Below, piece after piece: positions 22,850 to 31,009 of a DNA stretch of 64,000 nt. Positions within the stretch are counted from its first letter, which is position 1. Every line of letters begins with the position of its first letter. The notes beneath the pieces were generated by a model, which saw nothing but the letters and a program-made list of their open reading frames with translations, was not told the DNA's origin and searched no databases. Both the position numbers and the translations under genes were made by a program. Source of the DNA: an uncultured Brachybacterium sp. (GTDB lineage Bacteria > Actinomycetota > Actinomycetes > Actinomycetales > Dermabacteraceae); assembly GCF_947500705.1 (NCBI RefSeq), contig NZ_CANMSY010000007.1:124001-188000 (forward strand). The letters run 5' to 3'.

Positions 22850-25438
22850 ATGGATCTTCCCGACCTCTCCCTGACCGGCGCTGATGACGGCTATGTGCAC
22901 GTGCGCGGCGCCCGGCTGCACAATCTGCGGGATGTCGATGTCGACCTTCCGCGCGGTCGGCTCGTGGCGTTCACCGGCGTCTCGGGCTCCGGGAAGTCCT
23001 CCCTCGCCTTCGGCACGATCCATGGCGAGTCCCAGCGCCGCTATCTCGAGTCGGTCGCGCCGTTCGCGCGCCGGCTGATCGGCAGCGCCGTGGATCCGCG
23101 CGTCGAGGCGGTGACCGGGATGCCTCCCACGGTGGCCCTCGAACAGCGCACCACGGCCGGTGGTGCCCGCTCCACCGTCGGCACCACGACGAACCTCTCC
23201 AACGCGATCCGGCTGCTGTACTCGCGGGCCGGGGACCATCCGGCCGACGTCCTCGAGCGCGGCACCAACCTCCATGCCACCCAGCACAGCGGCCTCCCCA
23301 GCGGCCGCCTGACCTCAGACTTCTTCTCCCCGAACACCCCGGACGGCGCCTGCCCTCGCTGCCACGGCGCGGGTGTGCTGCGCGAGCCGACGGAGTCCTC
23401 GATGGTCCCCGACCCCTCCCTCTCGATCGCGGGCGGCGCGATCGCCGCATGGCCCGGGGCATGGCTCGGCAAGAACTTCCGCGACATCCTGGCGACCCTC
23501 GGGATCGACATCCATCTCCCCTGGAGGGAGCTGCCGGAGGAGACCCGCGACTGGATCCTCCACACCGAGGAGCAGCCGGTGGTGACCGTCGAACCGGTGC
23601 GCGAGCCCGGCCAGGCCCACGGCACCTACCAGGGGCAGTGGCGCAGCGTCGAGCGGTATCTGCGCGACACGGTGGCGACCTCGAAGGCGGAGTCCTCCCG
23701 CCGCCGCGCGCTCACCCATTTCGAGGTCTCCCCCTGCCCGCTGTGCGAGGGGCATCGGCTGGGACCGGACGCCCTGCGCGTCACCTACGCGGGCCTGCCT
23801 ATCTGGCAGCTCACCGCGCTGCCATTGGATGATCTGCTCACTGCGCTGAACTCCCGCATCGAGGCGCTGCCCCGCGGGGAGGGCACCCCGGAGCAGGAGG
23901 CCGAGAGGATCCTGCTGCCCTCCGTGCTGCCGGTGCTGCGCACGATCGTGGGCCTCGGCCTGGGGCACCTGGCCCTGGATCGTCCGGCGGGCACCCTGTC
24001 CACCGGTGAGCTGCAGCGGCTGCGACTCGCGGCCCAGCTGCGCTCGGGGCTGTTCGGCGTGGCCTACGTGCTCGATGAGCCGTCGGCCGGGCTTCATCCC
24101 AGCGAGAAGGCGGTGCTCCAGCACCTGCTGGACTCCTTCCTCGCCGAGGGGAACTCGGTGCTGCTGGTCGAACACGACATGGCGCTGGTCGCCGACGCGG
24201 ATTGGATCATCGACGTCGGGCCGGGCGCCGGGTCCGACGGCGGTGAGGTCCTCTACTCCGGCGTCACCGAAGGGCTGAGCGAGGCGCAGGATTCGGTGAC
24301 CGCTCGCTACCTCGATCCGGAACCGCTGGCGTTGCGCGGGCTCGCCGACGTGCGCGCGCCCGGAGGCTGGCTGGAGATCGACGGGCTGAGCACGCGCACC
24401 CTGCGCGACGTCGACCTGCGCCTGCCGCTGCGCTCCTTCACCGCGGTCACAGGCGTCTCGGGGGCCGGCAAGTCCACACTGGTGACGCACTGCCTGGGCA
24501 CGATCCTCGGCGAGCGCGTGCGCACCACGGTGGCCGACGAGCCCGACCCGTCGGCCGACGGACCCGAGGACACTGCGCCCGCCGCCATGTCCGTCCTCGC
24601 AGATGACCGGATCGGGCACGGTGAGGTGCGCGGCACCGACGGCATCGACCGGCTCGTGCACATCACTCAGAAGCCGATCGGCCGGACGCCCCGCTCGTGC
24701 CTGGCCACCTACACGGGACTGTTCGACCGGGTGCGACGACTCTTCGCCGACACCGCCGAGGCACGGGGGCGCGGCTGGGGCGTGGGCCGTTTCTCCTACA
24801 ACGTCGCCGAGGGCCGCTGCCCCGAGTGCAGCGGCACCGGACAGATCGAGGTGGAGCTCGTGTTCCTGCCCGGCTCCTCTGCGACCTGCCCCCGTTGCCG
24901 CGGCAGCCGCTACAACCCCGAGACCCTCGAGGTCCGGTGGGAGGGACTGAGCATCGCCGAGGTGCTGGAGCTGTCCGTGACCCGCGCCCGCGAGGTGTTC
25001 GCCGCCGATCCGAGGATCTCGCGGGCGCTGGACGCGCTGGCCGCGATCGGGCTCGGGTATCTCACCCTCGGACAGCCCGCCACCGAGCTCTCCGGCGGCG
25101 AGGCGCAGCGGATCAAGCTGGCCACCGAGCTGCAGCGGACCGTGCGCAGGCACAGCGTGTACCTGCTGGACGAGCCCACCTCGGGCCTGCACCCTGCAGA
25201 TGTGGACCTGCTGGTGAGGGAGCTGAACAGGCTGGTGGACGCGGGCCAGAGCGTGGTCGTGGTCGAGCACGACCAGCGCGTGATCGCCCAGAGCGACCAC
25301 GTGATCGACATGGGCCCCGGGGCAGGCGCGAAGGGTGGCCGGATCATCGCCCAGGGCGCTCCGGCGCAGATCGCCGCGGCCGACGGCAGCGCGACCGGCG
25401 CCGAGCTGCGGAAGGTCGCCCAGCCAGTTCCGGTGTGA
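22850..25438 (+). CDS. UvrA-like ATP-binding excinuclease subunit paralogue (class II/UvrA2)
   Basis: 862 aa, shorter than the usual 940-1000 aa UvrA. Two ABC modules are present: Walker A GVSGSGKSS and GVSGAGKST, signatures LSTGELQRLRLA and LSGGEAQRIKLA, and ATPase ends VLDEPSAG and LLDEPTSG. Zinc-finger blocks CPRCHGAGVL and CPECSGTGQ are retained. UvrA2 proteins usually accompany drug resistance or DNA-damage tolerance rather than core repair. The leaderless ATG at 22850 is used; the frame upstream of it overlaps the topoisomerase gene and is not plausible. Confidence 0.9.
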   Translation: MDLPDLSLTGADDGYVHVRGARLHNLRDVDVDLPRGRLVAFTGVSGSGKSSLAFGTIHGESQRRYLESVAPFARRLIGSAVDPRVEAVTGMPPTVALEQRTTAGGARSTVGTTTNLSNAIRLLYSRAGDHPADVLERGTNLHATQHSGLPSGRLTSDFFSPNTPDGACPRCHGAGVLREPTESSMVPDPSLSIAGGAIAAWPGAWLGKNFRDILATLGIDIHLPWRELPEETRDWILHTEEQPVVTVEPVREPGQAHGTYQGQWRSVERYLRDTVATSKAESSRRRALTHFEVSPCPLCEGHRLGPDALRVTYAGLPIWQLTALPLDDLLTALNSRIEALPRGEGTPEQEAERILLPSVLPVLRTIVGLGLGHLALDRPAGTLSTGELQRLRLAAQLRSGLFGVAYVLDEPSAGLHPSEKAVLQHLLDSFLAEGNSVLLVEHDMALVADADWIIDVGPGAGSDGGEVLYSGVTEGLSEAQDSVTARYLDPEPLALRGLADVRAPGGWLEIDGLSTRTLRDVDLRLPLRSFTAVTGVSGAGKSTLVTHCLGTILGERVRTTVADEPDPSADGPEDTAPAAMSVLADDRIGHGEVRGTDGIDRLVHITQKPIGRTPRSCLATYTGLFDRVRRLFADTAEARGRGWGVGRFSYNVAEGRCPECSGTGQIEVELVFLPGSSATCPRCRGSRYNPETLEVRWEGLSIAEVLELSVTRAREVFAADPRISRALDALAAIGLGYLTLGQPATELSGGEAQRIKLATELQRTVRRHSVYLLDEPTSGLHPADVDLLVRELNRLVDAGQSVVVVEHDQRVIAQSDHVIDMGPGAGAKGGRIIAQGAPAQIAAADGSATGAELRKVAQPVPV

Positions 25439-25478
25439 GCGACGCCGGGCGTCATCTGTCACACCCCTCTGATGGACT

Positions 25479-25503
25479 GACGTCGACTATCTGAGTCGAC
25501 GTC
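25479..25503. promoter_or_regulatory. 10-bp perfect dyad upstream of HNH gene
   Basis: GACGTCGACT and AGTCGACGTC around ATCTG, ending 4 bp before the GGAG ribosome site. It may be an operator or a 5' UTR hairpin. No T-tract follows, so a uvrA terminator is less likely. Confidence 0.55.
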
Positions 25504-25517
25504 CATTGGAGACTGCG

Positions 25518-27209
25518 ATGACCAGCACCCCGCCGCCCCAGAGCCCCGAGCGCGCCCAGAGCCCGGAGGGCCCAGAGAGCTCCTCGGACGCTCCCCAGCC
25601 TGAGGCGCGTGCCCGGCTCACGTGCTCCGATGCCGAGCAGCTCGGCACCCGGATCCAGCAGCAGGCGGCACTGATCGCCGAGGCCACGTGCGAGCTCCTC
25701 CTGATGGTCGGTGAGTTCGACGCCCGAGAAGGGTTTGCCTGGTTCGACGGGCTGAAGTCCACCGCGCACTGGCTGGGCTGGTCCTGCTTCATGTCGCCGG
25801 GCACCGCCCGGGAGCACGTCCGCGTGGCCCGCGCGCTGCCGAGGATGCCGCTGACCGTCGCCGAATTCCGGGTCGGTCGCCTGTCCTACTCGAAGGTCCG
25901 CGAGATGACGCGCCTCGTCGACCGAGTCGATGAGGCTGCCCTCGTGGAACTCGCCCGCTCCATGACGGCGTCGCAGCTGGCCCAGGCCATCTCCACCTTC
26001 CGCGCGGTGGACGGCACCCGCCTCGGCCAGGATGCCGTGCGCCAAGCCCGCTGGCAGGTCCGGGAGGATGGAATGGTCGAGATCCACGCGGTGCTCCCCG
26101 CCGACATGGGGGCCGAGCTCATCACGGCCCTCGAGCTCGCCCTGGGCCGCGACGGGACAGAACCGCCGCAGAGCGAATCGGTGGTAGACCGCCCTGCACG
26201 TGACGCCGCTCCTCACCCCAACTCCACGCGCAGCAACTCCGCGCCGACAGCCACCCGGGTGGAGCAGCTGTCGGACGCGCAGGCCGCTGAACTCGCGGCT
26301 GACGTCACGACGGCGCCGACTCTCGAGCAGCGTCGGGCAGACGCCTTCCTGGACCTCGCACGCACCTTCCTCGACGCAGAGCCCGACGATCGCTCCGGCG
26401 AGGATCGCCATCTGGTGATCATCCAGGTCAGCGCCGAGTCGCTCTCCCAGAACGTTCCCGCGGGAACGCCTTCCTCCGCGTCACCGCTCACGGCTCTCCC
26501 CCACGCCGACGAGCAGCAAGCCACCGAATCTCTCCGCGGTCGAGAGCCCACGATCACGTCCGGCGCACCGCCGCACAACGTTCCCGCGGGAACGTCCGAG
26601 CGTTGTGGAGTACTCGGGATGGGTCCGCTGGAGATTCGCACCGCCGAGCGCCTCGCATGCACCGGCAAGGTCGCGATCACGATCACCGATGCCGGCGGCG
26701 AGATTCTTCATCTGGGCAGGTCACGGCGCCTGGCATCACGAGCCCAGCGTCGCGCGCTGCGTATGCGGGATACGACCTGCAGCTTCCCGGGCTGCCACCA
26801 GTCCCAACATCTCGACGCCCACCACGTCGTTCCCTGGTCGGAGGGCGGACTCACCGACATCGAAGGGCTCGCCCTGCTATGCCGTCGCCACCACGTGATG
26901 GTTCACGAGGGAGGCCTACGCCTCGTGCCCGGATCCGGGTTCCGCACCGCAACGTCACTGAGCCGACGTCTCGCGGTCGTCGACGCCGACGGGCGCCCCG
27001 TACAGGCACGATGGCCCGCAATGTTCGAGCATCTCCTGTTCCGCAGCACCATCGATACGAAGGATGACGGGGCGAGGGATACGACGTGCTCTGCACCGCC
27101 TCCGGCGGCTGACCCTGAGCGCATCGCCGCAACGACTGGCGGGGAAGGTTTTCGACTTGCTGACTGCGTGGATGTCCTCTGCAGCAGCATCGTAGAACTC
27201 GCCGCGTGA
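25518..27209 (+). CDS. DUF222 and HNH endonuclease domain protein
   Basis: 563 aa from the ATG at 25518, which has GGAG 6 nt before it; the TTG 12 nt earlier is a weaker option. The N-terminal DUF222 domain covers about 30-300, and the C-terminal HNH nuclease motif is CSFPGCHQSQHLDAHHVV followed by LCRRHHVMVHEGG. Such proteins are multicopy in actinobacteria and are often linked to mobile or self-splicing contexts, but their substrate is unknown. Two short repeats of NVPAGT occur around 315 and 355. The dyad at 25479-25503 may control it. The local base usage is slightly lower in GC than neighbours. Confidence 0.9.
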   Translation: MTSTPPPQSPERAQSPEGPESSSDAPQPEARARLTCSDAEQLGTRIQQQAALIAEATCELLLMVGEFDAREGFAWFDGLKSTAHWLGWSCFMSPGTAREHVRVARALPRMPLTVAEFRVGRLSYSKVREMTRLVDRVDEAALVELARSMTASQLAQAISTFRAVDGTRLGQDAVRQARWQVREDGMVEIHAVLPADMGAELITALELALGRDGTEPPQSESVVDRPARDAAPHPNSTRSNSAPTATRVEQLSDAQAAELAADVTTAPTLEQRRADAFLDLARTFLDAEPDDRSGEDRHLVIIQVSAESLSQNVPAGTPSSASPLTALPHADEQQATESLRGREPTITSGAPPHNVPAGTSERCGVLGMGPLEIRTAERLACTGKVAITITDAGGEILHLGRSRRLASRAQRRALRMRDTTCSFPGCHQSQHLDAHHVVPWSEGGLTDIEGLALLCRRHHVMVHEGGLRLVPGSGFRTATSLSRRLAVVDADGRPVQARWPAMFEHLLFRSTIDTKDDGARDTTCSAPPPAADPERIAATTGGEGFRLADCVDVLCSSIVELAA

Positions 27210-27295
27210 GCTGTGCGACTGCTCTCCCCGGGCTCTTCACCTGAACGGCTGAACGCCCTATCACCGACGGCCCGACGGCTGAACGCCCGAACGAC

Positions 27296-27931
27296 TCAGC
27301 GACTCAGCGAGAGCTCGCGCACCACATCCCATTCGTAGACGTTCCGGTCACGGCCGAGCCGCATGAGGGTGAGCACAGGCCTTTCGATCTCCACGGGCTC
27401 GAGCACGGCGACGTGATCCGCGAGAGCGTCGCGCACCTCATCGACTGCGGTCATCGCGTCTGCGTAGGCGATCGAGACATGCGGGTGGAACGGCCCCCAT
27501 TCGCGGCGACCCACCACCTGATCCACCGCCTCACGCTGGATGGTGAGGAGCTCCTCGAGCCAGGACTCCTCGCGGGCACAGAACATGACCGCTTCCGAGG
27601 CGATGAGCATCGAGTCGAGGACCAGCGGAGTGCTCTCGATGGCCTCCGCCCTCGCGAAGACCTGCTGGGAGACCTCGTGAAGCTGCCCGGCGGCGACCTC
27701 GTCCGTGAACCCGACGCCGGCCATCGTGAGGTGCAGACCCTGGACTGGGACCGGCCGGACGGCGTCGACCTCAGCCAGCGACTCCTGCACTCGGCGAATC
27801 GTGGCTTCCGCGCTGGGCGCGTCCTGCAGAGTCAGGTGCATCGTGTACATCCTGCGTCCGGGTCCCCACCCCGGCCGCCAATGCCAATGGTTCCGAGTCA
27901 CGTCGGTGCCCGGCAGGATATCGACGTCCAT
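27296..27931 (-). CDS. 2H phosphoesterase / 2'-5' RNA ligase-like protein
   Basis: 211 aa. The two HxT/HxS motifs of the 2H superfamily are LHLTMAG (about 75) and HPHVSIAYA (about 150); the enzymes act on 2',3'-cyclic phosphate or 2'-5' RNA bonds. A GHWHW-rich start precedes a short region. An AGAGG ribosome site lies upstream of the ATG at 27931. The cytoplasmic role here is unknown. It converges on the HNH gene across an 86-bp gap containing direct repeats of CGGCTGAACGCCC. Confidence 0.85.
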   Translation of the reverse strand: MDVDILPGTDVTRNHWHWRPGWGPGRRMYTMHLTLQDAPSAEATIRRVQESLAEVDAVRPVPVQGLHLTMAGVGFTDEVAAGQLHEVSQQVFARAEAIESTPLVLDSMLIASEAVMFCAREESWLEELLTIQREAVDQVVGRREWGPFHPHVSIAYADAMTAVDEVRDALADHVAVLEPVEIERPVLTLMRLGRDRNVYEWDVVRELSLSR

Positions 27932-28088
27932 CTCAGGCCTCTTTCCGCTGTCGCAGTCCGCGCGCGGTCCCGCGCAGTCGTCGTTCCAGTTCCATCGATG
28001 TCCCGGCTCGGCCGTCGTCCTGGCTCAGCCACAACCCATGCTAAGCCACTGCTCGGCCTCAGCCGCTGTGTTCATCCGTTGTCGCAGC

Positions 28089-29468
28089 TCAGCCGCTGAA
28101 ACCGCCGCCGGAGTGGGCCATGTCCTTGAACCGGGAGTAGTGGCCCTCGAAGGCGACCGGGATCGTCTTGGTAGCGCCGTTACGATGCTTGGCGATGATG
28201 AGGTCCGCCTCGCCGGCACGGGCGGATTCCTTCTCGTAGTAGTCCTCGCGGTGGATCAGCAGGATGAGGTCGGCGTCCTGCTCGATCGAGCCGGATTCGC
28301 GCAGGTCGCTCATCATCGGGGTCTTGTCGGTGCGCTGCTCGCTGCCACGGTTCAGCTGCGAGATCGCGATGACCGGCACCTGGATCTCCTTGGCCAGGAG
28401 CTTCAGGGCACGGGAGAACTCTGAGACCTCCTGCTGGCGGGACTCGACCTTCTTGCCCGAGCTCATCAGCTGCAGGTAGTCGATGACCACGAGCGAGAGG
28501 TCATGCTTCTGCTTGAGCCGACGGCACTTCGCACGGATCTCCATCAGCGACATGTTCGCCGAGTCGTCCATGAACAGCGGAGCGTCGGCGATGCGGCTCA
28601 TCGCGCGGGCCATCGACTGCCAGTCGCGGTCGTCCATCGAGCCGTCGCGCATCCGGTTCATCGGCACCTGTGCCTCGGCGCTGAGCAGACGCATCGTGAT
28701 CTCGGTCTTGTCCATCTCCAGGGAGAAGATCACCGAGGTCTTGCCGTTGTGGATCGACGCGGAGCGCAGCACATCCATGCCGAGGGTCGTCTTGCCCATC
28801 GCGGGGCGGCCGGCGAAGATGATCAGCTGGCCCGGATGCAGGCCCTGGGTGAGCTCATCCATCTCGGCGAAGCCCGTGGGGGTGCCGGTGACCTGGCCGC
28901 CGCGGTTCTGGGTGGCCTCGATTGCGTTGAGGGTCTCATCGATCACCTCGCCCAGCGGCAGGAAGTCCTCGCTCTGTCCACGCTCGGTGACCGCATAGAC
29001 CTGGGCCTGGGCTTCGTTGATGGCCTCCTCGACCTCGCCGCCGTCGGACGCATAGCCCAGCTGGACGATCCGGGTGCCGGCCTCGACCAGGCGGCGCAGG
29101 GTGGCGCGCTCGACCACGATCTCGGCGTAGAAGCCGGCGTTCGCCGCGGTGGGAACCATGTCGATGAGATCGGCGAGGTAGGCTCCGCCGCCCACCCGGG
29201 CCAGCTCGCCGCGCTTGGAGAGCTCATCGGAGACGGTCACCAGGTCGGCAGGCTCCCCGCGCCCGTAGAGGTCGATGATCGCCTCGAAGACCATCTCGTG
29301 GGCTGGCCGGTAGAAGTCATTGCCGCGAACGATCTCGACCACGTCGGCGATCGCGTCCTTGGACAGCATCATGCCGCCGAGCACACCGCGCTCGGCGGGG
29401 AGGTCCTGGGGCGGGGTGCGCTCCAAGCCGCGGTCGGGTCCAGCTTCGAAGGCCTGAGTAGATGTCAC
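28089..29468 (-). CDS. dnaB: replicative DNA helicase DnaB
   Basis: 459 aa. It unwinds DNA at the fork. The N-terminal domain starts with LERTPPQDLPAERGVLGGMM, and the RecA-type motor has Walker A AGRPAMGKTT, Walker B-like VVIDYLQLM and the C-terminal GSIEQDADLILLIHRED. No intein is present. The GTG start at 29468 is 6 nt from TACACT, a leaderless arrangement. In many actinobacteria dnaB follows rplI and rpsF; those genes are not here, so it is transcribed alone. Confidence 0.97.
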   Translation of the reverse strand: MTSTQAFEAGPDRGLERTPPQDLPAERGVLGGMMLSKDAIADVVEIVRGNDFYRPAHEMVFEAIIDLYGRGEPADLVTVSDELSKRGELARVGGGAYLADLIDMVPTAANAGFYAEIVVERATLRRLVEAGTRIVQLGYASDGGEVEEAINEAQAQVYAVTERGQSEDFLPLGEVIDETLNAIEATQNRGGQVTGTPTGFAEMDELTQGLHPGQLIIFAGRPAMGKTTLGMDVLRSASIHNGKTSVIFSLEMDKTEITMRLLSAEAQVPMNRMRDGSMDDRDWQSMARAMSRIADAPLFMDDSANMSLMEIRAKCRRLKQKHDLSLVVIDYLQLMSSGKKVESRQQEVSEFSRALKLLAKEIQVPVIAISQLNRGSEQRTDKTPMMSDLRESGSIEQDADLILLIHREDYYEKESARAGEADLIIAKHRNGATKTIPVAFEGHYSRFKDMAHSGGGFSG

Positions 29469-29474
29469 CGAGTC

Positions 29475-29480
29475 AGTGTA
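29475..29480 (-). promoter_or_regulatory. -10 element TACACT, leaderless dnaB
   Basis: On the minus strand, TACACT then 6 nt then the GTG of dnaB at 29468. No Shine-Dalgarno sequence is present. Confidence 0.6.
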
Positions 29481-29534
29481 GGAAGTCCGGCTGACTGCTG
29501 GGACGTGATCTTTCGCCCCTGGGGACGGCGGGCA

Positions 29535-29689
29535 GATGGGGAGGGAGCGTCACCCCGAGCCTCGCAGCGCCGCCCCGCGCACTCGAGTCTGTTCTCGATG
29601 TGGCCCGTACCGGTGCCAAACGCCATGACTTCGCACTCGCCCCGGTCGGCCTCGCCCACCTCGAGCAGATCGAGAACGAGCTGATCTGA
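29535..29689 (+). pseudogene. possible C-terminal protein remnant
   Basis: A frame without an obvious start runs to a TGA at 29687-29689 and ends ALESVLDVARTGAKRHDFAL-type residues followed by APVGLAHLEQIENELI. This looks like the amphipathic end of a regulator or enzyme rather than random sequence. No start or homologue can be named. Confidence 0.25.
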
Positions 29690-29708
29690 GCGCTGGCGCG
29701 GCCCAGGA

Positions 29709-30218
29709 TCACTCCCCCAGTGGCATCCCGAGCACATAGGCCGCCTGGGCGAGGTGCTGGACGGCGTCGTCCACGATGCTCACCAGGCGCGCGCCCCGGC
29801 TGACGGGCGGATCCCACTGCTCGTCGATGATGTCGTCAAGGGCGGCGGCTGAGAGCGTGCCGAGGTAGTCGTCCATCGCGGCGAGCGTGGCGTGGACGTA
29901 GTCGAGCACTCCGCCTCCGTCCTCGATGACGATGCGGCGCGCCTCGGCGTCGGTGTGACCGTAGCCGACGGCATCGCCGGCCGGCCCGAGGCCGAAGCGC
30001 TGGTCGAAACCGCCCGCGGTCCACACCTGCTCGCCGCCGACGAGATCGGCGAGCTGCACATCGATCTCGCGCCCGGTATGCCAGAGCAGCCAGGCCACAG
30101 AGTTCGGGTGTCCGCCGGGTCGAGCATTGAGGGTCACCGGATTCAGCTGGTGCCGCAGGCGCTCGGCGGCGTCGCGGGGGCGGGAGGTCAGGTCACGGAG
30201 GAGGTCGAGAGAGTCCAT
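29709..30218 (-). CDS. DinB/DUF664-like four-helix protein
   Basis: 169 aa from the ATG at 30218, supported by TACCGT 6 nt upstream. It has the DinB/YfiT helical-bundle pattern: VAWLLWHTGREIDVQL (first metal His) and a late helix VDDAVQHLAQAAYVLG with another His. In actinobacteria such proteins often use mycothiol to act on small toxic compounds, but the substrate is unknown. Upstream lies a 27-bp repeat and hairpin element that separates it from the GNAT gene on the same strand. Confidence 0.8.
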   Translation of the reverse strand: MDSLDLLRDLTSRPRDAAERLRHQLNPVTLNARPGGHPNSVAWLLWHTGREIDVQLADLVGGEQVWTAGGFDQRFGLGPAGDAVGYGHTDAEARRIVIEDGGGVLDYVHATLAAMDDYLGTLSAAALDDIIDEQWDPPVSRGARLVSIVDDAVQHLAQAAYVLGMPLGE

Positions 30219-30224
30219 GTCCTG

Positions 30225-30230
30225 ACGGTA
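30225..30230 (-). promoter_or_regulatory. -10 element TACCGT, leaderless DinB-like gene
   Basis: TACCGT, 6 nt, ATG at 30218, no ribosome-binding site. Confidence 0.5.
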
Positions 30231-30342
30231 CTCCGCCGCGGTCCGTGCCCGGCCTGCCACCTGCACCTGCTGCTGCCTGTCGTCCTGGCCGTCGGCCGCT
30301 CCGTCGTCCCGCCCAGCAGCCGCCATCTGTGCCACCAGTTTC

Positions 30343-30397
30343 CTGTCGCTGGTGAGCTCTGAACGGTCCACAGCTGTTCAGAGCTCACCAGAGACAG
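30343..30397. promoter_or_regulatory. long hairpin with a competing alternative stem
   Basis: A perfect 16-bp inverted repeat (30349-30364 and 30376-30391, CTGGTGAGCTCTGAAC and its complement) with an 11-nt loop; after one mismatch the stem gains 5 more pairs. The right arm can pair instead with the first downstream repeat: CACCAGAGA (30386-30394) with TCTCTGGTG (30399-30407). The two folds exclude each other, as in attenuators. Confidence 0.65.
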
Positions 30398-30528
30398 ATC
30401 TCTGGTGGCGAGAAGGCGGAACAGATCTCTGGTGGCGAGAAGGCGGAACAGATCTCTGGTGGCGAGAAGGGGGAACTGATCTCTGGTGGGGAGACAGCAG
30501 GCAGAGCCGGTATCTGGTGGAGAGACGG
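30394..30528. repeat. 27-bp tandem repeat array, five units
   Basis: Units begin at 30394, 30421, 30448, 30475 and 30502. The first two are identical and the third differs by one base; the last two diverge but keep ATCTCTGGTGG or TATCTGGTGG. No spacers, so not a CRISPR array. The unit core resembles the hairpin arm. Confidence 0.9.
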
Positions 30529-30559
30529 TGTGCGAGGCCGGAGGTGAGCTGACCCGGTC

Positions 30560-30889
30560 TCAGTCCTCGACGATGACGCCGGCGGCCTGTTCGGGGTGGC
30601 GCTGCAGCCAGCTCTCGATGAACGGGCAGATCACCAGGACAGGCAGCGAGATCGCCCTGGCCTCGGCGAGGGTGGTGCGCACCAGCACGGAGGCCACCCC
30701 TTCCCCACGGTGCGCGGGGTCAGTGACGGTGTGGATCAGCTCGATCCGGTGACGCGTGCGCTCGTAGAGCATGATGCCCACGACTTCGCCGCTGCGCACC
30801 GCCTCATAGCGCCCGATCGCCGGGTTGTCGCGGACCGCGATGGTCTCGTCCGGGCCGTGGATATGATCTTCGACGTCGCTGCTGCTCAT
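30560..30889 (-). CDS. GNAT family N-acetyltransferase, YjdJ-like
   Basis: 109 aa from the ATG at 30889 with AAGGAG 6 nt before it. It is a small single-domain acetyltransferase: VGIMLYERT, the acetyl-CoA loop TDPAHRGEGVASVLV (R/Q-x-x-G-x-A type) and LPVLVICPFIESWLQRHPE. The length and ending are typical for the YjdJ/DUF family 'GCN5-related' proteins of unknown substrate. Divergent from the decarboxylase gene. Confidence 0.88.
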   Translation of the reverse strand: MSSSDVEDHIHGPDETIAVRDNPAIGRYEAVRSGEVVGIMLYERTRHRIELIHTVTDPAHRGEGVASVLVRTTLAEARAISLPVLVICPFIESWLQRHPEQAAGVIVED

Positions 30890-31009
30890 CCGAGCTCCTT
30901 CCGGCGTTACCTCCACGGTACGGGCAAGGGGACCGCGCTGCCAGGCAGTGACGAGGGGAGCACGGTGCGGGCCTCGTTCTGCTCCGCCGGTCCCCACGGC
31001 CGTGCAACC

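Larger units (their letters stand above)
30219..30559. other. 341-bp repeat-rich gap between GNAT and DinB-like genes
   Basis: No gene. It contains the DinB -10 element, the long hairpin at 30343-30397 and a 27-bp tandem array at 30394-30528. A spurious frame across it would encode repeats of TDLWWREGG. Confidence 0.7.

Noticed and set aside
23315-25462. A 715-aa minus-strand frame opposite the UvrA paralogue
   Set aside because: No domains; the opposite strand encodes UvrA.
30394-30528. A possible CRISPR array
   Set aside because: The 27-bp units are contiguous with no spacers and there are no cas genes.
30352-30552. A short protein of TDLWWREGG repeats
   Set aside because: It is only the translation of tandem repeats between two genes, without ribosome site.
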